This document shows positions 1 to 12,230 of a stretch of 64,000 nt of DNA, one piece after another; the first letter of the stretch is position 1, and each line of letters opens with the position of its first letter. The stretch lies in NCBI GenBank assembly GCA_049999765.1, contig JBNGIQ010009593.1, positions 222,650 through 286,649 on the forward strand. The letters run 5' to 3'. The notes below the pieces were generated by a model. That model saw only the letters and a program-made list of their open reading frames with translations, had not been told where the DNA came from and searched no databases. The translations under genes were made by a program, and so were the position numbers. The DNA comes from Phaeoceros laevis (Eukaryota > Anthocerotophyta > Anthocerotopsida > Notothyladales).

Positions 1-607
1 GATTTGAGGCCTCTTGGTCTCACCGGTGAGTTTTCTTTCCCTCGTCCATGAAACCATCTGAAGTGTAGAATTTACAAGGTGACGTGAATGGTTGTGTGAT
101 GGCATTGTCGGTTAGTAGGCTTATGTGCTGCTTGACTAATTATATTTGCTTCCTGTCGTCCTCAGGAAACAAAGTGGAGAAGATCTGTGAGTTGAGTCAC
201 ATCACGTTGAACAAGAATGCTGTCTTTGGTGACAGCAGCGCTCTTTCCCCCGGAGGTGTTCGCATTGGTGAGTGGAGTCCCGAAGTTAGAAAATCGGTTC
301 TTGCCCGGATGGAGCTTGATATGGCTTCTACAGCATTTTTGACTAACACTGGTGTCGGCTGCTTTCAGGTACACCAGCAATGACTTCAAGAGGTTTGAAA
401 GAGGCCGACTTTGAGCAGATTGCAGTGTTCCTGTCAAGAGCTGTGGACATCACCCTGGCCATCCAGAAGGAGCATGGGAAACTGTTGAAGGACTTCAACA
501 AGGGCCTGGTGAACAACAAGGAGATTGCAGCGCTGAAGGAAGACGTGGAGAAGTTTGCAGCGTCCTTTGACATGCCTGGTTTCGACGCGAAGGCCATCAA
601 GTATTGA
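1..607 (+). CDS. SHMT: Serine hydroxymethyltransferase, cytosolic type, 3' end (partial)
   Basis: SHMT interconverts serine plus tetrahydrofolate and glycine plus 5,10-methylene-THF using PLP. Only the C-terminal three exons lie in the window: 1-25, 166-267 and 369-607 (stop TGA 605-607). Each junction has GT...AG borders and the phases agree. The spliced reading contains [23 protein letters not shown] and [15 protein letters not shown], which are SHMT C-terminal landmarks. The [15 protein letters not shown] segment resembles plant cytosolic SHM4/SHM5 more than the mitochondrial or plastid forms, from memory of those families. The protein ends in AIKY. The 5' part lies left of the window, so targeting cannot be checked. 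No damage is visible. Confidence 0.95.
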
Positions 608-2119
608 GGATTAGGTTGCCGAGATATCGGTCCTCTGCCAGCTGGATGGCTGTGAGCAGCTGGTTGTGCAGCTTTCACCAGCTGGCGGATTTTGTCTTTC
701 TGTTTTGCCGTCCTTGTCAGTTCTAGGAGTACGTCCATCTTGGTGGTGGATCCTCAGCCCATGTGCATGGGCTGGGGGAGTGGTGTGTAATTCTGAGGCG
801 CGCGGAACAATGTTGTCTCACCTAACCCCCAGGTCGACGGTCACTAATTCTAACTCAAGGAAAGTAGGTGAGCTTGCTCTTACACCCGAAAACATTTTTG
901 ACAGACAAACAATTTGTACATATTTGAGCTTCGGGAGGGGAAGCTACTAACAGGATGCCGGACTTGCATTCTAGGGCTGTCAACTGGTCCTCAACCAATG
1001 TTGGAACCCGGCCCTAGATACGCACACTCAGGTCGAGCTGTCGAAAATGACGACTTAGCGCGAAATCCAGTTTTCTGTTGCTGGATGCACGCGTATGAAA
1101 TGGTGCTTAGATCTTAGTGAACGACACCCGGAACATGCTTCCAGAGAGCAAGTGTGTAGGAAACGCATACCATCCCACACCAAGTGAATGATTTACACCC
1201 GGACTTCCATGCCAGTGAAAGAGGACAGTGACGAGGGTTGCTGTCGCACACTGACTGCCACGGACACAGATGCATACAAAAATCAGGCACACAGGCTGTG
1301 AATACCCGAAACGTTCCGGATTGATGCGGGATTTTCCAGACTTTGTATGTGCTGGTGCAGGGGAGATCAACAACTGCTGCACTAACACACCCGCCGGTTA
1401 TTAGTGTTCATCTCCGACTTCATGGACGATGGGCAGTGCCTGCTATTTGTCCTATAGGATTCACTGAACTCACTTGTCTATGGTAGTGTCAAAGACAATA
1501 CTTAAACACATCATGGTGGCCATGGATTTAATTCTAATCAACGTTACCTCACGTTGGAGTGCGGTGCTTAACCGAAGCACGATAACTATACCTCCCTCAC
1601 CTCAATGAGGGCAGTGACTACGACTCTACTCCTGGTGTTGTGGTACTTTCCAGAACACGCTAATAGACTCCCTTCCTAATCTGCCTTCAGGCAACACACG
1701 ATGACCTGCAAACTGACTGCCGCCACATAATACACTCGATTTGTTGAAAGATCAGGTCCTTACAGTACTGCCGGCAGATGTTGCCACCCACACAAAACAA
1801 CCGGTTCCTCCTCTATGACTCATATACACCTAGTTGCACACTACTGGCACTCAGCAAGGTACGGGCAGTCTGCCATGCACTTGCTGAGCAGAAAACCATA
1901 TCCTTGCTAAGCAAACGTGCTTCAGGTCCAGGTTCTTGCAAAATGAACACAAGTATACACAACACTGTAGATCGGAGAGTAGCACGTTATATGTACATGC
2001 CCTTCAATTTTATCCTGCATTACACCGGTCAGCCCAGAGTCTGTGCGCCCAATAATATACAATGTGGAAGCTGCTACAGCCTGTTACAAGCACCAATGGG
2101 GTGCTTTCAGGATAGTACG
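608..2119. other. Intergenic: SHMT 3' UTR and spacer before ClpS1
   Basis: No supported gene. The first few hundred bases are probably the SHMT 3' UTR. The long plus-strand reading frame that overlaps the right end is antisense to ClpS1 and is not counted. No repeat or RNA gene was recognised. Confidence 0.5.
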
Positions 2120-2722
2120 CTAGCATCCTCCGCTGGCGGGTTCGATGGAGCTGTACAGGCCATTACCCCTGAGCTGCTGACAGTGCTCCTCTGCGTCAGC
2201 TTGCCCACAAATGATCACCACAGCCAGTCCATTTATATGTGCTTCTTGCATGATGTTCACTGCGTTGTCCACCGTCATTCCTGGGATAACCTTCATCAAC
2301 ACCTGAACCACATACTCCCGCTTGTTCATATTGTCATTGTGGAGCATCACTCGGTATGGGGGAGACATTTTTCGCGACTTCCTGGACCCACATGCGCACC
2401 GGCATGGCATAAGACAAGGTACTAGTTCCAACAGCATGACATAAGAAAGGCTACTAGTTCCAAACCAAATGAAACAGCCGGTGAACAATTAGGCAAGAGG
2501 GGACTGCTGCAGAACCCCGAAAGAGGCCACTTACCGCAAATCAAACTCCGACTCCCGACCAGGTGTAGGTCTCTGGATCGTAGGTTTCTCAAGCACGCCT
2601 CCGCCAGACCCCGGTGCAGCTGCTGCTCGTACGCGGCGGCCACCCTTTTGGTTTTGGGCTCTACTGCCATTCACCACCGCAGCTTTCAGCCGTGCCTGGT
2701 CATCCAAACCTGCTAAGTGCAT
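2120..2722 (-). CDS. CLPS1: ClpS1, plastid Clp protease N-recognin/adaptor
   Basis: ClpS1 delivers substrates to the plastid ClpC/ClpPR protease. Two exons: 2535-2722 and 2381-2120 (stop TAG), with a GT...AG intron and matching phase (CG|G codon), giving about 149 residues. The junction reads ESEFDLR then KSRKMSPPYRVMLHND. The core carries REYVVQVLMKVIPGMT, NAVNIMQEAHINGLAV and LRGNGLYSSIEP, all plant ClpS1 hallmarks, and the protein ends SGGC as in flowering plants. The chosen ATG at 2722 gives a leader of about 60 residues, similar in length to known ClpS1. That leader has two Asp residues, so an upstream exon supplying a more typical transit peptide remains possible; the frame stays open upstream to about 2926. 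The gene looks intact. Confidence 0.9.
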
Positions 2723-3441
2723 GCCGCCACTCTTAGCTCTGGTTTTGCACCAAGCTGCGTAATTGGACAGCAAATTCCTGCAGTGGACGAAATGCAGGCA
2801 TCTCCTTACCACGATGATCGGACCCGCACCGGCTGGGGGGCAACACCAGCAGCTGAACGGCACAAGCCATGGACTGACAGGGATCCTACTAACGCCGCCA
2901 CACCAGGAGAGCCACCTCAATTGCACTGCTGCCCGCTCCTATGCACCCTGCATTCAATCCATCAAGAACGCACCACATCCACTTCACAGATGCCCCCGAT
3001 GATAATCAAGAAAGATAATCCGATTGCATGCAGCCAATTTGGCAAGAAGCAGTGCAATGACATGCACAACGGCAGCGGGTATCATACCTCAGAACCAACA
3101 ATTGCGAAGAGATCGCAGCAAATGTCGGTATGGCGAGTTAAAAAGGGCCATAAAGTTTTGGCTAGGGTTCAGGACCGCACGCCTGCCACATCTTCGTCGG
3201 CCTCCCGAAGTCCTTCGGCGATACGGGTCGACAGTGACAACCGCAAAAAGTACAAAGTATTGCTCCCAAATCATTCATTTGTGAACATATTGTAGTCATT
3301 TAATGCTCCAAGTGTGCAGCTTGTTGAAGAAGCTGTATCTGAAGTTACTGGAAGCTGGTCTACAGAGGCAAAACCATCATGTGCATCACATGATTGACAA
3401 GGCGACAGACTCTACAATCTAATCTAGCTCGTGATGACATT

Positions 3442-4799
3442 CTAAGCCGGAGAGTGCCAACCCTTCGTGCATGGGGGGATTTCCATAAACTCGTCAAACT
3501 CCTTCACGTGCACATCACAACATGCCCACTGCAGAATTGACAACAGTGGCTAGATGGTTACTTCAAACAGAAGACACAGAGATGCCGATGATGAAGGCAA
3601 TTGCTTAAAGGGGAGGAAAACCACTTACGCCTCTTGATCTGTCGTGAAAAACTGGGGGGCCAGGGTGAAAGTTGCATGCCGTGTCATGATTCTCCCTTTC
3701 TGTGAAAATGTTTCCGCAGCCGTGATTCTTGCACTTCTGCTTCTCATCCAGGTTGACCACTTTGGGAGGAGCTGGTTTTGCAGAGACATCCTGTGCAGGA
3801 GACGTTTGCGTAGATATACTTGCTGGGGGTGGAGAAGGCTTTAAGGGGGCTGCCGGAGCTGCCTTTTGCACAGTGTTTCCTGCACAATAGAGCAATGAAT
3901 CACACAACCCCACACATAACGTCAAACATCAAAGTTGCTGGCACCACCTGGTTCTGTCAAGAGTAGGAACGTTCACAAGCTGTATCACCGGCTGGAACTC
4001 ATTTCAAGAAAATTAGCTCACCATGATCTGAGCAGAAGAATCCTTGGCGACATCTGGAGCAGGTGATTGTCTGGTCTGCCTTGCCTTGAACTACCGTTTG
4101 GGGTTTGGGTTTCGATAGGCTCGGAAGCACCGGTTTCTCAGTGGTATGCTTTCCTTGCTTGCACCTGCAAAAAACACAAACGACAAGATCACGTTTTACC
4201 ATCTCCGACTGTGAGCACTTCACCCACAGGTCAAACCAAAACCCTAGATCAGCACGGTATACATAAGAGATGCCATCGACCTACTACCCTGGGATATCCA
4301 GAAACAGACTGAAGTCGTGACTTCGCTTCTTGCAGCAACTCCATTCTTTTCCACCATCATGAAACAGCGGCTGCCATGAAACCAGCCTGCTGTTAGAAAA
4401 AACTAGGTCATCCAAGCTCATTTTTTCATATCAGAATGATCCTCTTCAAATTCTGTAAAGAAAACTGTCTACCAATAGAGTAGAGACAATACCGGCTAGA
4501 ATTCGACACCGATTCGAACAGACCCGATCCAGCCCCGCAATGCCCCCATCCCAGAAGCACGATACATCAGTCGTCAGCCGTGCAGCATGCCCTAGCAATT
4601 CGAAGTCTGTGAACAACGAAGGCACCAAAGTAGGCGGAAGCACCTCCACCAAAACTCTGTGCAACTGCTTCAATGACTAGAAAATCAACACTGTCATTAC
4701 CCCAGGATGGTATGTGCAGGCAGATTCATCCTCATTCTCATCCGGTGAAAATGTGGCATCGCATCCAATGCGCTGACAGCGCACCCGCGTCTGAGCCAT
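3442..4799 (-). CDS. RAR1: RAR1, CHORD-domain co-chaperone of plant immunity
   Basis: RAR1 works with SGT1 and HSP90 to stabilise NLR immune receptors. Five exons: 4701-4799, 4288-4370, 4022-4164, 3629-3879 and 3442-3528 (stop TAG 3442-3444). All introns are GT-AG and phases agree, giving about 220 residues; Arabidopsis RAR1 is about 226. The protein starts [17 protein letters not shown], has CHORD-I ([20 protein letters not shown] and [11 protein letters not shown]), then the plant-specific CCCH zinc motif [13 protein letters not shown], then CHORD-II ([38 protein letters not shown]). All zinc ligands expected in both CHORDs are visible. No CS domain follows, as expected for plant RAR1. The gene is divergent to the FAH gene, with about 410 bp between start codons that must hold both promoters. 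Confidence 0.97.
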
Positions 4800-5209
4800 C
4801 CTCCTTTTGCTGATAATTCACGCAGTTTACCGTTTTAGAAGACCGTGGCAACTTTCGTTCAGGGATTCGACATCCCTTCAGGTATTTCATCGCGCCCTCG
4901 GCCGCGGGAAGCGGAAGGTTCAAGAACGCCGTCCACAACCGGCAGACGCCGGTCCCCGGTAGCTCCGCGAACCCGGGGGAAAGAACCTGCATTCGGCACA
5001 ACTGAACGGAACTTTTGAATATCTAGCTACATGTAGTACCGTAGTGTGGGATGTCCAGTCCAGAGGGGATCCGGAGGGGGTAATCCTGGGGTACGAAGGG
5101 AAGGGGTCGTGATCAGCGACCATCCACAAGCTCGGCGCGTGAGCAAGGGTGTTTGATTTCAGATCTGCCATGCTCCCTTGCCGACTTTGCACTGTCGGCG
5201 TTTCCAACA

Positions 5210-7323
5210 ATGCCTGCCTTACCTGGAGCGCCCGCGCAGCAGCAGCTGAAGATGTTCTCCATGGAGGAAGTGGAGCGTCACCGAACGGAGGGAGATGCCT
5301 GGATCCCAGTGTTCGGCAAGGTGTATGATATCACAGACTTTCTGCAAAACCATCCCGGCGGGCCTGAGGTACCTGCCTGCTTCCGCCTTGCTTGGCATTA
5401 TGCGAGATTGAAGTGCTGCCTTTGATCCGGCAGTATAGCTGCAACTTCAACCTGGTGGACGCTTTTATTTGCTTGGTTTTCCATACATTCGCTAGGCTGG
5501 ATTACTTCAGGGAAGCGAACAGCATTGTAGTGTGCTTCTATGGGCAATGTAGGCTGCTGTGATGCGTGTTGGTGCCGTCTTATACCGCCTGGGATTGGAC
5601 AGTCCTGCTTGTAGCAACATTGCGCACAGCGCCTGTTATTTGCAGTCTGGTCAAGCGTGAGATGTCCTTCTTGACATCAGTGGTTTGGCAGTAATTTGGC
5701 CACGTCAGTTTGTTGAAGCCCCTGTGCTCGCATGCTTAACTCACTGCTGGCAGGTGATTTTGGATAATCTTCAAGGGAAAGACGCTGGGAAGTTGATGAA
5801 AGGGGCCGGCACCACTGACGGTCATGCTCACAGTGAAGCTGCCTTTGATATGTTGCAGCAGTTCCACGTAGGAAGTGTCGACCAAATACAGAGGTACTTC
5901 ACAACCTGGACTTAGAATTGGATGCGCATGTAGCCGTCTGATTGCTGCCTTCCGATTTCACACCTGGTTGCAAATGGCACCACGGGCTCAGAAACCTGTT
6001 TCCTCCAATCGTGTCCTAGTATCGAAAACAATGCGTCACTCACCAATGGAAAATCAACTGGTAAGGGATGTTCCCTTAAGGGGTTTTCCGTGGATCTCAA
6101 CAAGCCTCTAGTATTTCAGGTACAGTTCCCGCCGTTGAAACATGTATTGCTTTGCCTACTCTTCGCAACTCTGAGTGGCTGGTGCTCATAAAAAATTCTC
6201 CTTCATCTGAGAAGGTGGGGCATCTGGGTGAGCGGTACCAAGAGTGGGTTCACCAACCGATTGTGTCCAAGGACAGCCCAAGGTTTTTCGCAAGTGACTT
6301 TTGTGAGGTACGTTCTGAAACTTGTCTTGATATACTGGATTAGCAAGGGAGCATTTCACATGGCCTGGCTAGCAAGTCTGTTGACAGACGAATCTCATGT
6401 GTCAACTCTGGGCATTGGTGCAGAGCTTTACACGCACGGTATGGTGGATAATACCAATAGTTTGGTTACCAGTTGTATTATGGACCCAATACGTGTCTCT
6501 TCAAAGGGGCCTTCCCCTCGCAAACATTCTCAGCACATTGTTTACTGGAGTGCTGTTGTGGTCATTCTTGGAGTACACTTTGCACAGGTTTCTATTTCAT
6601 GTGAAAACCACCACTTATTGGTACGACTCTCTGCTCTTGGTTCTTACACTGCTGTCATACAAAGATTGCTTCTTACTGACTACCATACTCCCTTTTTGTA
6701 ACAGGGGAAACACATTCCACTATCTACTACATGGATGTCATCATAAGCATCCCATGGATGGTTACAGGCTCGTCTTCCCACCAGCATTCACAGCTCTCTT
6801 CTGTGCATTTGTATGTTGCAATTCTACCTTCTTCCGCCAGTGTTGTCAAACGTTTTTAGTCCTTCCAAGTCTGATCGCCTACTCTTCAAAACTTTTGGGC
6901 TGTCTCTGTCAAGTGTTCATGTTGTAGCTTTATTTTCCTATCATTGCATTGTGGATGGGCCCAGTTTTGGAGTATCTTAAGAGTTGCCTGCCCATATACT
7001 ACTGCTCCGTCGGTGTTTGGCGGAGGATTGCTGGGGTATGTGATGTACGACGTCACACACTATTTTCTCCACCATGGAGCACCATTTGGTGTGTTTTTCA
7101 AGAAACTCAAGGTAAACTTGTACTTCCCTTCGTTTCTGTACACCTTAATATGGGGCCTATGTCCACACCAGCACCCGTTTGGACAGAGCCAAGTGTCTGA
7201 TACTTGGTTCTGATTTGGCAGCGATACCACTTGAACCACCATTTTAAGGTACAAACTGATGGATTTGGTATAACGTCGTCCCTCTGGGATCGTGTGTTCG
7301 GAACCCTCCCATCTGCAATGTAG
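5210..7323 (+). CDS. FAH1: Sphingolipid fatty-acid 2-hydroxylase with fused N-terminal cytochrome b5 domain
   Basis: The enzyme would 2-hydroxylate the N-acyl chain of ceramides at the ER. Eight exons: 5210-5368, 5754-5893, 6020-6119, 6215-6307, 6424-6620, 6705-6810, 6965-7111 and 7222-7323, giving 347 residues with consistent phases. Residues about 15-100 form a cytochrome b5 domain (VFGKVYDITDFLQNHPGGPE with the first haem His; DGHAHSEAAFDMLQQFHVG with the second). Residues about 135-347 form the hydroxylase: VGHLGERYQEWVHQPIV, hydrophobic segments around IVWLPVV and LFTGVLLWSFLE, and histidine clusters LHRFLFH, HYLLHGCHHKHP, THYFLHHG and RYHLNHHF. The exon 4 acceptor is AAG rather than CAG, and the exon 3 start (TAG at 6017-6019) is the least certain junction. 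Seed-plant FAH proteins lack the b5 domain; yeast Scs7 and human FA2H have it. Confidence 0.93.
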
Positions 7324-8352
7324 GTTGAATTTTTGGTTTATAAGATTTGCCGATTTATTTGCTGGCCAATTGTCCTGCAGTCCCCCCTGTGTACCATGCT
7401 TTGCCATAATTGATGATCATATAATGTCAATAACAACATTGTTGTGTCAGTTATGATGTGATCGTAATATCGTAGTGTATTAGTGTCACAACAATACGAC
7501 AACATTTACTCGTGCGCACATTCCATCACACGAAGGGGGGACTTCGCTGCCCCCATCGCCTTCCGTCCAGGCATGGACAGTAGTGAAGGCAGGGTAATTA
7601 AGGCCGAGTAGTGTTTTAACGCGTGGGTGAGGACACCTTGTTCTGAATGACCTTAGGACACCGTTGAGCTTAGGGCTTCCAGTTGTGAACTCCTGATTCG
7701 GTGAAATGTGAAACTTCTGAAAGGACGATATCGCATCTGATCAAAATATCCGGAGTAATGTTGTTGGAAGACTGAATGAGTGCCTCACTCTCCCTTCTCG
7801 ATTATGCGACCTTGCAAGTCGATAGTGCGACATGGCAAGTTGCAGCGCATTGCACCAGCTTAGATGGCCGAGCTCAATGCATGCCGGTGAGACGCTAATG
7901 CCTGCCACAAATTGATCGAGCTGGTTTGCTTGGACATTTTACACCTGTGACAACCAGGCCCAGAGCTGGCCTGCAAGAATTGGTGCTACGCGGATTGGCA
8001 GGATGTATCTCAGCCTCTCCGCCTCATCTGTGAGATGGTATGATCCACGTAGTACATTCCCTTTGTCGTGACTGTTATCCTCCAATTCATCCGGAGTCGT
8101 CCCAGAGAAGTTGTCTTTCAATCCAATCAGTGTGAGGCACAGAGCCTATAGCTGTACATCACCTGGCACTTCAGCTCCGTGCCATTTCTATGATAAATTT
8201 GAAAGAGAAAAACAGACCAATTGACCAATAGTCATGGGTGCAGGGGTCACGGAGCTGGTGTCCATGCTCTAAAGGTACTTTCCGTCCTTGACTTCGATAA
8301 GCTGTTACCAGAGAAAGGGCAAATTCGGGTGGTGGTTTTCGTACTGACGCTG
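7324..8352. other. Intergenic and unresolved 5' end of the starch synthase gene
   Basis: No supported gene. Part of this interval should hold the 3' UTR of FAH and the promoter, 5' UTR and transit-peptide exon of the starch synthase gene, but I could not place that exon. No repeat was recognised. Confidence 0.4.
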
Positions 8353-11300
8353 ATGTTCCGAGTGGATTTGCAGTCACCTGATACTCAGGAGAAGACAAAA
8401 TTGTCAACAAACGGGGACTTGGTTAAGCTGTTCAATGACGCTCAGCAGAGTAAGTGCCGAGAATTGTTGTTAGCCTGAAATCTCTTGCCTGGATGTAAAT
8501 GTGCCGTTATCAGCTTCTGGAAAGTTGTGGCACACATGTGTTTAATCGATTTTGCTGACACCCGCAGACATTCTGCAACTCAACAAGCAGCGCTTAATGG
8601 CTGTGGAGCAGTTGCGAAAGAGTGAAAGCGACAGAGAGTTGCTACTTGCCAGAGTGGCACAACTGGAAGCAGAGAATCAAGCAACCGCAGCTGAATGTGA
8701 TGTCCTACAGGGGAAATTACGTGCACAGGAGCTTGTATCCCTGACTAAAGGTACTGTGCCAATTCACTGTGCATCTTTCAATTCGTACACCAGGAAAGCA
8801 GGTCAACTACACTGCATAAACATTTGGCTTTGATAGTAAGCAGGTGGCTTTGACTGTCAGGATGCAGATCGGAGAGATCTGAATGGAAAAGCATTCTCAG
8901 CCTCTGTGTGGAGTGAGCTTCTCTTACAAATAGATGCATTGGCACTGTCTGGGGCCATTAAGATGGAGCAAGCTAAGGCTTTGCGGAGGCTCGCCTCCAG
9001 TAGGGATTTGGAAGCTGCGGAGTACTACTCTTCCAAGCTGTCACGTGAAGATATCGATGACAAAGATTTGGCTAGTGGCCTTCTCAAGCTCTTGGACCCA
9101 AGTTACAGGTGAAAGTTGTTCACCAACCCTTTACTGTGGCGTGAAAGTGACCATGGATTTTTTTTTCAGAGTTTTTTAGGTTCTTGTTTTCAACACACCA
9201 ATTTTTCTACACATATGCAAATTTGCAAGTTTGTCCAAGATTGTGAGTTGTCGTGATACTTTGATTATTTGGCTTTCGTGCAGGCATAAATTACATGTTA
9301 TACATATTTGTACAGAGATGCATCCAGTTGCGGTTTCTGGGAACCTGGCAACATTTATCACATCCTTGTGTCGAGCTCTGCAACGGAAAGGGCATTTTGT
9401 TGAGGTCTTTTTGCCAAAGTAAGATAGCTGTTTGTGGAGTGTAGACTGTGATTGGTACCTTCCCAGCTGCATCTTTGTTGATAACTGCTTGTTCATCATG
9501 TTAATGGGGGCTATTGCAGATTGTATGAAAACATTACAAGGTTTGAATTTTCTTTCCACGTGCAGATTTGGATGTATGGATCTAAGCCATGTAGACAACC
9601 TGAAAGAAATCAAAGCAGATCTGTACTCCTTTTTTGGTGGGGGTTGGCATAGAAACAAGCTGTGGACAGGGTAACTCATCTGCCGTATTTCCTGCTTTGA
9701 TCTTCTCTCAAGCTATGTATTGGATAGTTTATCTTTGTGCCTTATTTCATTACGGTTGGGGCAGAACTGTGCATGGCATTCCAGTAACCTTTTTTGAGTC
9801 ACTACATCCAAATGGCTGGTTTTCCCGATCCAAAATTTATGATTATGAGGACGATTTTGAAAGGTGAGACTCATTGCTGCACTAGCCCAACACTCTATTA
9901 ACATCATCGACCTTTTAGGGGATACTATTTGTTGAAGCTTGTTAAACATGTGGATAAGGTTTAGAGCGTGGGTGCTTAACAATGAACTGTATCATGCTGA
10001 GTTACTGTCAACTTCCCCGCAGGTTCACCTATTTCTGTCGAGTGTCATTGGAGTATTTGTTGAAATCTGGAAAGCAGCCAAACCTACTTCATCTTCACAA
10101 TTGGCAGACTGCTGTGGTGGCACCTCTTTTTTGGGACATATATGCACGTCAGGTAATCTGTCTGCCTTCACCCTGGCTTGTTTCTGTTAGTGCTTTTGAT
10201 TATTAGTCACAGCACACAATCAAGACGCACTGTGGGCTCCATGTTGTGTTCGTGGGATAGTTAACCCTTATCTTATCTCATGTCAGGGTTTAGAAGATAC
10301 TCGCATCATGTTTACATGTCACAATTTTAAGTATCAGGTGAAGATGCTGCATTCTCTTGGCTTGTGCTATACTCTTTTTTCCTAGCCAGATTTGTATAAT
10401 GCCTTGACGTGTTCGCCGACAATCTTATGCAGTGCTTGCAAGACCCCCAGAAACTTGCTCTGTGTGGCCTTGATCCTTCACAATTGTACCGCCCTGACCG
10501 ATTTCAAGACAATGTTGATCCCAGATTCGTAAATGTTCTAAAGGTGTGTCTTGGTGATGTCCTTTATGTTTTTGGTCCTCCAATGGTATGCTCCTGGTCT
10601 AACGCATGGTTTCTCAGGGGGGCATTGTCTACTCCAACAAGGTGACAACAGTATCGCCAATGTATGCCAGGGATCTGACGACCTCAGAGTACGGGCATGG
10701 GCTTGAAAGTACACTTGTCTCTCATATGTAAGCTAGCTCCTTTGATCCTTCCACACGTCTAATGCGTTTGAGGGTGATATGAATCGGATGACTAATTGCT
10801 TACACATGCAGGAAAAAGTTCGTAGGCATATATAATGGGTTGGATGACACTGTCTGGAACCCTGCCAAAGATAGCCTCCTACCTTGCACGTACTCAGTTG
10901 ATGATCTTTCTGGCAAGGCTCGTTGTAAGATCGAGTTAAGGCAGTTTCTGTCCCTTCCTGCATCCGATATTGATGCGCCATTGGTGAGCTTGTTTGCCTT
11001 GGATGATGCATGGCTCAGAACCATTGAAGCAGAATGTAATGCTAATGGGAAGCGCATGTTGCCATGTGTGCAGATTGGTTGTATGGTACCACAATTGTCT
11101 GAGCTTGAGTTAAGCTTAGTCAAAGCAGCTTTGGACGCTTCTTTGGAAAGAGGAGTTCAGGTGAAATGCTGACTGAACTGCCTGCTCTCGTGTTCATGTT
11201 CAATGTATAGCATGTTGTCCTTCCGACATTCATGTTCTTTTGCAGTTTGTGTTTGTTGGCGCAAGTAAGAGTCCCCGAATCCAGCTCATTCTGGAGGATT

Positions 11301-12230
11301 TACAACGAGACTGCAAAGTAAATTTTCCTTACGTTGTTTGTCTTTCCATCTTGCTGCTCACCAACCACATGCACATGAATGCATCAGACTCTGCTATTCA
11401 TGTCTAGTGCAGGACATTTGATCCGGAATCGTGGAACAAGATTTTTTCAGTACCACCGATCTTGGACTTGACAGAAAACCTTACTGAAGTGTAATTTGTA
11501 CTCTGCAGACTCTCAACGCTGTATTTGCTTTGAAGTACAATGATGCTCTGGAGCACTTGCTTTTGGCAGCAAGTGACATTGTTGTGTGTGCGTCTGTTCT
11601 TGATCCAACAGACCAGTCGCCAGTAAGTGTTAAGCACTTTGAGTGACTGTGCTCCCAGCACGGGTTTGCCCTTACGACTTACTTTAATTCTCTCTTCTGC
11701 AGCAAATGGCGATGAAGTATGGTGCCGTCCCAGTAGCAAGAAGAATAGCCGGGCAACAGTGCAGGTTCGCATCCCACAGCAGGATTTCCTCTATCTGCCA
11801 GTTTTATCGTTCTTGTGCCTGTCAAGCCTGTTGGTGGCTGACGCTGCCGCCCTTGCTCTGTCTGTTACGAGCAGTGTGGTTGATGTGAATGACACCACTC
11901 AAGACTCGTCAAGGAGAACAGGCTTCACATTCTACAACAACACAGCATCAGAAGTGTCCTCCGCTTTATGTCGAGCATTGGATCTTCAGGTCAGACCCCA
12001 CCTCCTTTCTGGCTAAACTGCCGGCTTCTTCCCGGTGAGGAAAGTAAGAAACGGTATCATGCTGTTTACCCCTCGATGCCATGTTTACTGAGCTGAGTCT
12101 TCGAATGCAGAGACAGAACCCAGAATTGTGGTCTGCTGTCCAGGCTAACGGGATGAGAACCGATGTCTCATGGGACTCTGAATGCGTCGAAGCATACATC
12201 CTTGCTTACCGATCAATTTTACCCACCTGA
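8353..12230 (+). CDS. Starch synthase SS4/SS5-type, predicted noncatalytic
   Basis: Seventeen exons join with full phase agreement: 8353-8449, 8568-8750, 8844-9108, 9284-9418, 9520-9540, 9566-9670, 9765-9863, 10023-10152, 10287-10337, 10433-10543, 10618-10727, 10812-11160, 11246-11317, 11509-11622, 11703-11758, 11875-11989 and 12111-12230, about 710 residues. The true 5' exon with a transit peptide was not found, so ATG 8353 is provisional. The N-terminal part ([20 protein letters not shown], then heptad-like sequence) matches the coiled-coil segment of SS4. The GT5 domain has [34 protein letters not shown] and FTCHNFKYQ; the GT1 domain has [12 protein letters not shown] and [13 protein letters not shown]. 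Key motifs are degenerate: KVGGL is VSGNL, the EPCGLTQ segment is DPTDQSPQ and KTGGL is RIAGQ. Family knowledge: SS5 is a noncatalytic homologue promoting granule initiation. SS4 paralogue decay is the alternative. Confidence 0.88.
9520..9540 (+). other. 21-nt microexon of the starch synthase gene
   Basis: This 21-base exon encodes the LYENIT segment between flanking introns of about 100 and 25 bases. The upstream junction is AA|A and the downstream one AG|A. It is required to join LPK to [12 protein letters not shown] in frame. The following intron (9541-9565) is only 25 bases, too short for normal splicing, so in practice 9520-9670 may be read through or processed differently; conservation of the amino-acid frame is the evidence for the removed bases. 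Confidence 0.55.

Noticed and set aside
1778-2425. 215-codon plus-strand frame
   Set aside because: Overlaps the ClpS1 exon antisense; no motif, while the minus strand has a clear family match.
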